In this document: one piece after another, positions 53,501-59,811 of the stretch
Layout: every line of letters starts with the position of its first letter
How positions within the stretch are numbered: position 1 is the first letter of the stretch
Source: an uncultured Clostridia bacterium
Lineage (GTDB): Bacteria > Bacillota > Clostridia > Oscillospirales > CAG-272
Direction of reading: 5' to 3'
Length of the DNA: 64,000 bases
NCBI GenBank assembly: GCA_947630625.1
Contig: CANRIL010000006.1
Coordinates: forward strand, 1 to 64,000
Notes under the pieces: model-generated
Databases searched by the model: none
What the model was told of the DNA's origin: nothing
Seen by the model: only the letters and a program-made list of their open reading frames with translations
Position numbers and translations under genes: made by a program

Positions 53501-55716
53501 TGACGGAGAACGGGGTAATAGTAGTGGGAGAGGCCGGCGCTGTTTTCGCCGTCAAAGCCCTCTTCCATCGGAACAGCCGTGGACATCAGCAGGCTGAGCG
53601 CAAGCTTGCGGAGCGTGAGCCCTTCCTGTTCGGTGTAACCGTTCTGTTCGAGGAACTGATCTACGAGAGCTACCATACCGGTCACCTGAGGCGCCGCCAT
53701 GGAAGTACCGGACATCATCTCATACTGGTCATGCTGACCAACGTTTGCACCGTCGCCTGCATGAGAACCGTTGACCGAGTAGATGCTTCCGCCGGGAGCC
53801 GTGATCTCAGGCTTCATCGTGAGGCTTTGAGGTACGCCCCAGGAGCTGTACTCGCTCATCGTGTAGAACTCGTCACCGTAAAGCGTGTAATCGAGCTTAT
53901 CGCCGATGGTGATCGTGCCCGTGTAGTATTCTGTAACTTCCGTGCCCTCGCGAGTCGTCTTGTTGGTCTTGAGGAGCGCGCCGTCAGCCTGTGTGATCGA
54001 AACAACAGGAGCCGTTCCGGTATAATCGGTAAGGTCCATGTTGATGACGCCGGGCTGGTTGTTGACTATGATAACAGCAGCGGCACCGTGATTAGCGGCT
54101 GCGTTTGCCTTTTCATAGAAGGAAGTTGTGCCTCTGTTGCAGACAGCGACTTTGCCCTTAATGAGGTCTTCGATCTCAGCGAACTGCTCTTCACTTCCCA
54201 CATCGTCTATGTAAACGAACTGGAGATCCTTGCCGCCGTAAGCCTGCGTGAAGGGAGTATTGGAATAATCCGTCTCGCTGTAAACGATCGGCTCGTCGTT
54301 AACGTAGATGAAGAGACCGGTCGTACCGGCGTTCTCAACGGAAGCGACACCGAATGTCTGAGCGAAGGAACCGGGGCTGCCGCCCGTGTGGAAGCTTACG
54401 TCGTCACCGTAGAGGTAACCCTGATAAGCGTTCGCGGTCGGATCATACCACGGATTCGTGTAGTCAGCCCAGTTGCCGGAGTTACCGGTGGAGGTGACCA
54501 TGACAAGACCCTTCGTGGTGAGCTCGTCAAGAAGCTCGTAGTATGTGGTGGAGTTGCTCCAGCCGGGGTTGACCGAGCCGAGCGAGAGGTTAGCGGAATC
54601 GCATCCGAGGACGATAGCGTCTTCGATTGCTGCAAAGTAGTCGGAATCATAAGCTCCGCCGCCCTTGCCGAAGACTTTCATCGTTACGATCTGAGCATCG
54701 GGAGCGACGCCCTGTACCATAACGGAAGAAAGTGCCTTCTCAAATCCGCCGCCTTCCTTCTTGACATACGCGTTAGCAGCAGCGATACCGGAAACGTGCG
54801 AACCGTGCTCGCTTCCCTCGTCATGCTCGTGGGAAACGTCAAAGTCCATGTCGATATAGTTGTAAGCGAACGGGACCTTGGAGTTCCTGTAAAGCTTTTC
54901 AACGTCTTCCGCGCCTCTTTCGAAAGCGTTCAGCTCTTCGAGGACATCGGCGATGCTGTCGGAAGTCATGAGATTCATGTCTTCCTTATATTTATCTACA
55001 TCGTCATATCCTGCGGCGCCAGCCTGGAACGCGAGCGAGTACTCAAACGCATCCGCGTTAAACGAAACGTGCTCGAGGTCGATGCCCGTGTCAATGATGG
55101 CGATCTTACGGCCTACGCCTGTGAAGCCTGCGCTCCATGCGAAGGGTGTGCCGATCTGGGACGAAGATGTTGCCATGTTGGGGTCGGCAAGTTCGCCCTT
55201 CTCGACTACTGCGGGCTGGTACTGCGTTTCAACGAACACATTCTTGACGCCTGCAACCTTCTTGATGGCGGGGATCTTGCCGAACTCTACGTTCGCCGAG
55301 ATGATGTTTGCCGCCAGGGTGAGGTTCCAGACAACGTCAAGCTCCTTGCCGTCAAGGACCTCGGCGCTGATCTTATCAGCTACCGTTTCCTGCTTGGCCT
55401 GGAGAGCGTCGCGATACGCGACTGCCTTGGAATCGGTTGCGACCGTCTTCGCGTCAAATCCGGCGTCAAGCGTGGATTTGCCTGCAACAACGATCGACAC
55501 ACGGACTACGTCGGTGTCTGCATACGGCGCGTCCTCGAGTTCGTCGTCAGCGTCTATGCCGGCGTCGAAGTGGATGTTAGGCGAGTTGTCCGAGCGGTCA
55601 AAATTAAGACGCTCTGTTGTAGAGTCAGCCGCAAAGGACTGGAACGGCACGATCGGCAGAAGTGCTACTGCCAGAAAAACCGCGATCCACCGCCTAAGAG
55701 TCTTGTGTTTACTCAT
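47563..55716 (-). CDS. Giant cell-wall S8 protease with dockerin and cohesin-like modules
   Basis: 2717 residues. Signal peptide to about 30, propeptide, subtilisin domain with Asp209 (AIIDTGID), His304 (EHGSHVSGI) and Ser672 (SGTSMAAP), all intact, and a PA insert (about 460-600). Then an Fn3_5-like domain (about 779-950) interrupted by a type I dockerin (about 847-903; DVNLDGVTDAKDA and DLDGDGSVTTYDA). Propeller-like regions alternate with two Big_2 domains (about 1570-1650 and 1915-2000). A cohesin-like domain (about 2390-2490), two 41-residue Cys repeats (CTEDGLTDGTKCSVCG), and a sortase-type end PPQTGD-helix-KRRKR complete it. It probably degrades proteins at the cell surface, like lactocepin or C5a peptidase. 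The start has AAGGAAGGAG. Confidence 0.93.
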   Translation of the reverse strand: MSKHKTLRRWIAVFLAVALLPIVPFQSFAADSTTERLNFDRSDNSPNIHFDAGIDADDELEDAPYADTDVVRVSIVVAGKSTLDAGFDAKTVATDSKAVAYRDALQAKQETVADKISAEVLDGKELDVVWNLTLAANIISANVEFGKIPAIKKVAGVKNVFVETQYQPAVVEKGELADPNMATSSSQIGTPFAWSAGFTGVGRKIAIIDTGIDLEHVSFNADAFEYSLAFQAGAAGYDDVDKYKEDMNLMTSDSIADVLEELNAFERGAEDVEKLYRNSKVPFAYNYIDMDFDVSHEHDEGSEHGSHVSGIAAANAYVKKEGGGFEKALSSVMVQGVAPDAQIVTMKVFGKGGGAYDSDYFAAIEDAIVLGCDSANLSLGSVNPGWSNSTTYYELLDELTTKGLVMVTSTGNSGNWADYTNPWYDPTANAYQGYLYGDDVSFHTGGSPGSFAQTFGVASVENAGTTGLFIYVNDEPIVYSETDYSNTPFTQAYGGKDLQFVYIDDVGSEEQFAEIEDLIKGKVAVCNRGTTSFYEKANAAANHGAAAVIIVNNQPGVINMDLTDYTGTAPVVSITQADGALLKTNKTTREGTEVTEYYTGTITIGDKLDYTLYGDEFYTMSEYSSWGVPQSLTMKPEITAPGGSIYSVNGSHAGDGANVGQHDQYEMMSGTSMAAPQVTGMVALVDQFLEQNGYTEQEGLTLRKLALSLLMSTAVPMEEGFDGENSAGLSHYYYPVLRQGAGLANVGNAVSALSYILMNADATKSYADGKVKAELGANKDGKFSYSFTLNNLNGKENTYTLSTDLFTQDLFEASGELLLDTWTTPLTADVVYTVDGVEFVPKAAVVADVNLDGVTDAKDACAILDLAVEKLAEDAEGYDFDVADLDGDGSVTTYDAYLILSNMETEAFAVPANDSVEIEVSITVDPDAVADYENGAYVEGYTFVSPVSGEDGLLDVTHSIPILGFYGDWSDPSMYDQNSYIESLYGNDRVPYVAPSQLTGTVDGRTVYQTNYLSYTDQYGDNYIFMGNPYGIEDEFPADKAALNSASIIYQLGFSLIRNAAVMGYVIKDADTDEVLYASNPTSYGQYNVSAYFNSNTGAWGNTAITLTANRKLTSLPSVKNGTTKRVTVSFVAVPEYYITDDMIAETETEAAYEITADELLEVIPKLGKGSFLSTTFKIDDEAPELLGATKNLLNGDLTITASDNEDIAVIAVLNRSGSKVYDMKLAPELDEKGNATYTIEAAKYGIGSKCTILVADYAGNESTFTVEYGGEDPDYSGKMFAFVGTNMAFAATDLNHAWVNIDPATVSYTYMTDAHTGMTVESTMNAWVTAADYVEGYVFFTVGTDLYVSEMLDLSYPTYVGDLSESGITSVEDLAYSKSEGKLYAMCQDNTVYTIDMLEGTAELAFEIKNDISSASAARMRSFTVDEDGNFYSATYFVSSATNPSRLFTWTLDDVVDKTLSLTVEEDAVPLTAVNDTVRECGGSMEWDSNTNTLYLASSYYNRNASGYTTGYMNNYLWKVDPETGVCEHANSATGTVADGNLYFAARGLFVVPGKSASGPDFGETTKVSSLTLSEEEVELLVGGTAAIDYRITPWTLSDKTVSWSTKDAKVATVDENGVITAVGEGTTTITATANADSKTTAEVKVTVKPLPEMTFSAIIYDDDSKAYHAQYTTNAPEDWTKFEGIEGSDIPFVGGTLVDDLLYVYDLDGNLYEIDADTFETKELGQVDWPITDAAAVPTFVEYGFYYVYSTQNFILLGQPYNIAENNEGMGWDMSSYIATGDSIVALAYAGTEEFADADSGVADHVYILTEQGDLWSLYFFDGSTMSREELGVVDGVNLTGVSDADGSSYASLAYSKDEDGTEYLVLTSYIDGVDEDAAKVQLIDLDARKVVGGAKFDENVWPVIVNYNHDRITDLALKLDKTAVSLYEGFSTTVNAKVKLYEEDDSVTWSTSDSNVATVVDGKITGVGEGTATITATTVETNDKGDHVTATVEVTVKGRTELDTDSSVGGQLSDGTWVDIPLGDPSTYESFGATAGTIFTGGGFGGDGLYGSDADVNGDKTASGTFYMVDSDLDVTEGSQVTTFYAPVDLTYAPKLTVEIDGQEYDAFDAPMYIPVDSKTPTSIYWLLLGMEDPGRGMYMLNDLTEAMISGMSDLSTITSTGNMASAVAFGGTADWKLMVTPSLAAQIEAENPADTAEIFYVLNADTLYFVMWIPCLDAETEELTYISLTGVYGELSAQFPDDTAVSMDLVDLGSGNYDLVISYNTEGSSLLFRIDLDSEEEVLPVDYIGCIQSSSLTSLFFNGNGEESLFSVANNSSVLDRFASSDAVLSSTTTISTAAVEAPATFSAVSSNVMTIEAFKGTPKAAAGTLNNVEVPTAEEEAEEPATYTVDVTADEAVNGLYTVEYDAALLTLVSVDGKTEFFSHNETETGKVKLAFASVDALNGVVATLKFAAKTVSDEDVTTDVTITTGETEEPATETVEVTIAGKGHDYGEPTFTWSDDNASASATFSCANDDDTVTVPATVTSEVTKAATCTEAGTTTYTATVEFEGKTYTDTKSVENVPATGHTEETVPGKPATCTEDGLTDGTKCSVCGKTLKAQEVIPATGHTEEKVPGKPATCTEAGLTDGTKCSVCGETLKAQEEIPATGHKFEDGKCTVCGASDPSYNPNDPDTPPQTGDEAQTFVWFMILALSAVGFVVAFDSLKRRKRNVR
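47761..48006 (-). repeat. Two direct repeats of 123 bp inside the S8 protease gene
   Basis: Copies at 47761-47883 and 47884-48006 encode 41-residue units beginning ATGHTEE and containing CTE-GLTDGTKCSVCG. A degenerate further copy starts at 48007. Differences are few, so the duplication is recent or homogenised by recombination. Each unit has one CxxC plus a lone Cys. Confidence 0.85.
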
Positions 55717-55991
55717 TTTCTCCTTCCTTTCTCCAATAATTTATTTTACCGGCGTCCGTCAAAAGGAAAACGAATGCCGGGCTGCCGGACAGGTACAGAC
55801 ATACGCACGCCGCGCGCGTCCGCCGCAATCCCCAAATCGCAGTGAATATGCGCGGGTGAGTATTCATGAAAGCCCTGACGCGCGCAGACCGTGCGCCGGG
55901 GCTGTCATCTGACTTTGCCCGAACGGTGAAAAACAAGCGCCTGACCGCCCCTTTCGGCGCGGACGGAAACAATCTTTTTCACGTTGCAAAC
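55717..55991 (-). other. Long 5' leader of the S8 protease gene
   Basis: About 270 nt between the predicted transcription start and the ATG. It is GC-rich and can form several hairpins, but matches no riboswitch class I know. A short - strand ORF (from 55864, beginning MNTHPRIFTAIW) runs into the protease start and could be a leader peptide; it lacks a clear ribosome site. Reported as unexplained leader. Confidence 0.4.
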
Positions 55992-56020
55992 ATTATACCA
56001 TCGTTCGGGCGAAATGTCTA
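55992..56020 (-). promoter_or_regulatory. Promoter of the S8 protease gene
   Basis: On the - strand TAGACA (56015-56020), 17-nt spacer, TATAAT (55992-55997). Confidence 0.75.
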
Positions 56021-56345
56021 CCTTTTTTTTCACATATTTGACGATGTTTTTGAATATTTTCTTGTGGGAACTGTCATTATCAACATTGGGACGACAAAAA
56101 CCCCGATAATTATGACCGGAAATTGAATTGTCTGTTAACAAAGTATCTTCCGCCCTTGCAAAAGGCGAAAATCAAGCGAATCCGACGCGGTTTGCGCCGT
56201 CGTCGCCGGTCGGGGCGCGTGTGCAAAATGAATCCGCATGACGCGGGGGCGTCATTTTTATGCAATTGCCTTATGTCTAAAACGAGAAAGACAAATGTAT
56301 AAATTTTCATTTTAGTGATGTCATGCTAAGCGCTTCTCACGCGAA

Positions 56346-56423
56346 GCGCCGCACTTCGCGCACGAAGCGCCGCGAAAAAGCTGTGCGCAAAAGTGCGGCG
56401 CGGTCACAAGCTGTGACCGCGCC
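56346..56423 (-). terminator. Overlapping alternative hairpins after GH30 gene
   Basis: Stem A is GGCGCGGTCACA/TGTGACCGCGCC (56397-56408 and 56412-56423). Stem B is GCGCCGCACTT/AAGTGCGGCGC (56346-56356 and 56391-56401). They share bases 56397-56401, so they cannot form fully at once. Stem A follows the GH30 stop by about 42 nt on - and is trailed by GCACTTTTGC. The DNA between here and the protease promoter (56021-56345) shows no gene. Confidence 0.5.
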
Positions 56424-56464
56424 GGAAGGGTATGTTCAATTTTGTCAAATAGAGGGAAGTTTCG

Positions 56465-58030
56465 TTATTTGCCGCTGACGACGACGGTCGTGACGGAGGT
56501 CGCCGGGACGGTGACGGCGGTGCCGTCAAGGAATTCGGCGTAATACGATTCGGCGAGGCTGTGCGACTTGTCGGTGACGTTGACGGAAATTCTGTTATAC
56601 GCGGAGGCGTCGAGCCCATCGAAGGAGACGTTGACGGCTTTGTCGTTGTGGTTGACGAAGACGATGACGGTTTCCTGTTCGCCGTTTTCGTTTTTGCCCG
56701 TATACGCGGAGGCGGAGACGCCGTTTGCGACGGGGCCGCAGCTGATGCGGACATAGCCGCGGTCGATGAACCGGCTGAAATTGCCGAGCGCCCAGAGCCT
56801 CTTCGGCACCTGCACGCTGTTGCCGGACGCGTCCGTATAAATTAGGCCGTCGCGGTAATCGTAGCAGCTGACCGCGATCCAGTACTGCCACGAGACGCAG
56901 TCGAGTATCGTCATGTCCTCATGGACAGTCTCGGCAAGCGTGAGCGCGGAATCCATCGACACGTCGCGTCCGTTCGTCATTTCGCACCATTCGGACTGGC
57001 GGTATTTGAAATTCGTCGAGATTTTGTCCATCGTATTTTTGAAAATTTCTTTTGTCTTTGTCTCTGTCCAGTACGAATGATTGTCAAGCGTTGTGAGATG
57101 TTCGGAAAGGAATTTGTCGGAGGCGATCATTCGGTTGAATTCGAGCGTGTCCGCGTTCCAGCTTCCGCCCTCGGGCGAGGAAATTTCAACTCCGGCAAGT
57201 CCTTCGCGTTCTTCAAGCGCTTCGACGAAGACGCGGAGAATTCTTAAAATGTCTTCATTATTATAATGGCACCCTTCCTGACCCCAGACGTTTTCGGGCG
57301 GGTAGTCCCAGCCATACTGAGGCTCATTGATGGGGGATATAAATTTGATGGGGAGGTTTTCCTCGACTTTGAAGTGTTCGGCGACATCGAGGACGTATTT
57401 TGCGAATTCGTCATAGTTTGCGATCGGGAGATTGCTCTTGTCGGCGGCGTTTGAGTCGCCGTATGTACGTCCGTTTTTCGTCAGGCGTTCGATCGGGCTG
57501 TTGACGAACATGACGATCTCGTCAACTCCGAGCTCCGCCGCGCGGTGCATGAACCAGACGGCGCCTTTGTCGCGCGTCCAGTCATATTCGCCGGGCGCCG
57601 TTTCGAAGCTGTAGGTGCGGCGCCAGACATCGCCGATCGAGGGGCTGTGCGCGCCGGGATCACGGCTGCCGCCGCCGATGTTGTATCTGAAGCAGTTGAG
57701 CCCGATGCCTTCCGCCGGGTCGAAGAGAAGCTTCGCTATTCTCTCGCGCGTCTGATCGTTTTCGCCGACGATCTGCGCCCACCATGCGCCGGACGCGCCG
57801 AAGCTTTCGATCGTCTGATACGTGTAGGACGGGTCGAGGGTGACGGTCACAACGTCAGAAAGGTCAAGCTGTTCGTCGAGCTCCTCAACCTCGCCGGGCG
57901 CTGCCGTGCCCGATTCCGCGGCGGTACCGCTTCCGCTGTCAGCGCCGTCCTGCGTGTTCCCTTTGCCGGAGCACGCGATCAGCGCGATGACGAGCGCGAG
58001 CACGGCGATGAGTAATGCCAGTTTTTTCAT
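56465..58030 (-). CDS. GH30-family glycosidase lipoprotein (copy 1)
   Basis: Start set at 58030 (MKKLALLIAV), CGGAG upstream; the track adds 21 basic residues. 521 residues. Lipobox ALIAC, Gly/Ser/Ala linker, then a GH30 (beta/alpha)8 domain opening with YQTIESFGASGAWWAQ. Acid/base Glu lies in SPINEPQYGW and nucleophile Glu in RQSEWCEM. A C-terminal beta-sandwich (about 430-521) packs on the barrel. Closest by feel to the endo-beta-1,6-galactanase/glucanase branch, but substrate is uncertain. Anchored outside the cell. A tandem paralogue lies 131 nt upstream; each has its own consensus promoter. Confidence 0.93.
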   Translation of the reverse strand: MKKLALLIAVLALVIALIACSGKGNTQDGADSGSGTAAESGTAAPGEVEELDEQLDLSDVVTVTLDPSYTYQTIESFGASGAWWAQIVGENDQTRERIAKLLFDPAEGIGLNCFRYNIGGGSRDPGAHSPSIGDVWRRTYSFETAPGEYDWTRDKGAVWFMHRAAELGVDEIVMFVNSPIERLTKNGRTYGDSNAADKSNLPIANYDEFAKYVLDVAEHFKVEENLPIKFISPINEPQYGWDYPPENVWGQEGCHYNNEDILRILRVFVEALEEREGLAGVEISSPEGGSWNADTLEFNRMIASDKFLSEHLTTLDNHSYWTETKTKEIFKNTMDKISTNFKYRQSEWCEMTNGRDVSMDSALTLAETVHEDMTILDCVSWQYWIAVSCYDYRDGLIYTDASGNSVQVPKRLWALGNFSRFIDRGYVRISCGPVANGVSASAYTGKNENGEQETVIVFVNHNDKAVNVSFDGLDASAYNRISVNVTDKSHSLAESYYAEFLDGTAVTVPATSVTTVVVSGK

Positions 58031-58064
58031 GTTTTTTCTCCGTTTTCGGTTTTTCTTACCTTTA

Positions 58065-58093
58065 ATTATATTGCCATATGCGCGATATGTCAA
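58065..58093 (-). promoter_or_regulatory. Consensus promoter of GH30 copy 1
   Basis: On the - strand TTGACA (58088-58093), 17-nt spacer, TATAAT (58065-58070). Both hexamers are perfect. Confidence 0.9.
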
Positions 58094-58112
58094 TATAATT
58101 TTTCATCGGACG

Positions 58113-58145
58113 AAAAAGCCGGAGGAGCTTGGCTCTTCCGGCTTT
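58113..58145 (-). terminator. Terminator between the two GH30 genes
   Basis: AAAGCCGGAGGAGC and GCTCTTCCGGCTTT arms, with one or two wobble pairs and a short loop. On - the stem ends in CTTTTTCG. It lies 17 nt beyond the copy 2 stop. Confidence 0.8.
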
Positions 58146-58161
58146 CGGGGGATTTAAAGCA

Positions 58162-59748
58162 TCACTTGGAATTGCTGATGACGACTGTCGTGACGGACTG
58201 AGCGGGGATCGTGACGGCCGTTCCGTCCTTGAATTCGGATTTGTAAGTCTCGGAGAGGCTGTTCTTCTTGTCCGTTACGTTGACGGAAATTCTGTTGAAC
58301 GCGGACGCGTCGATCCCGCTGAAGTCGACGTTTGTGTCGGTCTTATTCTCGTTGATGAACACGAGGACGGTTTCTTCCTCGCCGTTTTCGTTCGTTCCCT
58401 TATAAGCGGAGACGACGAGATTTCCGATCGACTCTGTTGCGTCGACGCGGACGTAGCCGCGGTCGATGAAGCGGCTGTAATTGCCGAGCGTGTAATAGCG
58501 CTTCGCGAGCTGGATGTTGTTGCCGGCGCCGTCCGTGTAGACTAAGCCGTCGCGGTATTCGCCGAAGCTGACGGCAGTCCAGAACGACCATGAAACGCAG
58601 TTAAGTATCGTCATGTCCTCGTGCACCTGCTTTGCGAGCACGATGCCGGAGCCGATCGTGAGGTCCTTTTCGCTCGTCATATCGCCCGTCGTCATCTCGC
58701 ACCATTCAGTCTCTCTCAGGCGGATGTTCGGGTTCTGGCGGTAGAACGTATTTGCAAACGTTGTCTTCGCCTCGGTCGTCGACCAGTATGAATGCGCGTC
58801 AAGCGCGGTGAAGTATTTGCCTAAAACGTCGTCCTTCATGATGGAGAGGCAGAGGCCGAGCGTGTCATCCTCCCAGCGGTTGGGGGAATTTCTCCAGCTG
58901 CTGCCTTCGGGTCCGCTGATCTCGACGCCTTTAAGTCCGTCGCGCTTGCCTATTTCCTCGACGAACACCTTGAGCAGCGCTATGACCTCCTTCGGTTCAT
59001 AGTGGCAGCCTTCCTGTCCGCCCTTCCACTCGAACGCGGGCTCGTTTATCGGGGAGACGTACTTGATGGGAAGTCCCTCGGCCTTGAAATGCTCGGCAAC
59101 GTCGAGCACGTATGTAGCGAAGGCCTGATAATTTTCGGGGGCGATGTTTGTAACGTATCCTTCATTGCAGTATGCAAGGCCGTTCTTCGTCAGGCGCTCG
59201 AGCGGGCTGTTGCAGAAGAGAACGATCTCGTCCGCGCCGAGCTCCGCCGCTTTTTTCATGAACCAGACGGCGTTTGCGTCACGTGAAAAGTCATAAACGC
59301 CGGGGGCAGTTTCAAAGCTGTACACGCGGCGGTTCGAATCGCTGATCCCGCCGCCGCTCGTGCTGCCGACATCCTTGCTGCCGGCGCCGACGTTGTAGCG
59401 GTAGCTGTTGAGGCCGATGCCCTTCGTCTTGTCGAACAGCAGCTCGGCAACGCGGTCGCGCGTCTTTTCATTGCCGCCGACGACCTGCGCCCACCATGCG
59501 CCGGACGCGCCGAAGCTCTCGATCGTCTGATGTTCCGCGGACAGATCGACCGTTACGGTCTTTACGTCTTCAAGCTGTAAAGGCGGGTCGAGCTCGCCGT
59601 CCCCGGAGCCGTTCGTTCCCTCCGATGTGCCGACGCCGGAGGAACCGTCCGTTTCGTTCGATTCTGCCGGATTTTCGCCGTTCCCGGCGCATGCCGCCAG
59701 AAGGACTGCAAGCACTAACGAGAGAATTAGGATAAGTAACTTTTTCAT
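58162..59748 (-). CDS. GH30-family glycosidase lipoprotein (copy 2)
   Basis: 528 residues. Lipobox LLAAC (Cys about 20), linker rich in Glu/Ser/Gly, GH30 domain beginning QTIESFGASGAWWAQ. Catalytic Glu residues in SPINEPAFEW and RETEWCEM match copy 1. The C-terminal sandwich ends SVTTVVISNSK, also as in copy 1. The two proteins align along their whole length, so this is a tandem duplication followed by divergence; loops near the active site differ (KDVGSTSGGGISD against RDPGAHSPSIGD), suggesting different substrates. Promoter at 59783-59811 overlaps the stop of the CARF gene. Confidence 0.93.
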   Translation of the reverse strand: MKKLLILILSLVLAVLLAACAGNGENPAESNETDGSSGVGTSEGTNGSGDGELDPPLQLEDVKTVTVDLSAEHQTIESFGASGAWWAQVVGGNEKTRDRVAELLFDKTKGIGLNSYRYNVGAGSKDVGSTSGGGISDSNRRVYSFETAPGVYDFSRDANAVWFMKKAAELGADEIVLFCNSPLERLTKNGLAYCNEGYVTNIAPENYQAFATYVLDVAEHFKAEGLPIKYVSPINEPAFEWKGGQEGCHYEPKEVIALLKVFVEEIGKRDGLKGVEISGPEGSSWRNSPNRWEDDTLGLCLSIMKDDVLGKYFTALDAHSYWSTTEAKTTFANTFYRQNPNIRLRETEWCEMTTGDMTSEKDLTIGSGIVLAKQVHEDMTILNCVSWSFWTAVSFGEYRDGLVYTDGAGNNIQLAKRYYTLGNYSRFIDRGYVRVDATESIGNLVVSAYKGTNENGEEETVLVFINENKTDTNVDFSGIDASAFNRISVNVTDKKNSLSETYKSEFKDGTAVTIPAQSVTTVVISNSK

Positions 59749-59782
59749 CTGTTTACCTCGTTAAGTTTAAATTTATAATTAC

Positions 59783-59811
59783 ATTATACAATCGCTGTCT
59801 TCACATGTCAA
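59783..59811 (-). promoter_or_regulatory. Consensus promoter of GH30 copy 2, overlapping the CARF gene stop
   Basis: On the - strand TTGACA (59806-59811), 17-nt spacer, TATAAT (59783-59788). The TGA of the -35 hexamer is the stop codon of the upstream Card1-like gene (59808-59810). Confidence 0.9.

Noticed and set aside
52843-55845. 1000-residue + strand ORF, plus a 557-residue one at 51127-52800
   Set aside because: Both are exact antisense shadows of the S8 protease gene. The sense frame has signal peptide, catalytic triad and recognisable domains; the antisense products have none and no ribosome site.
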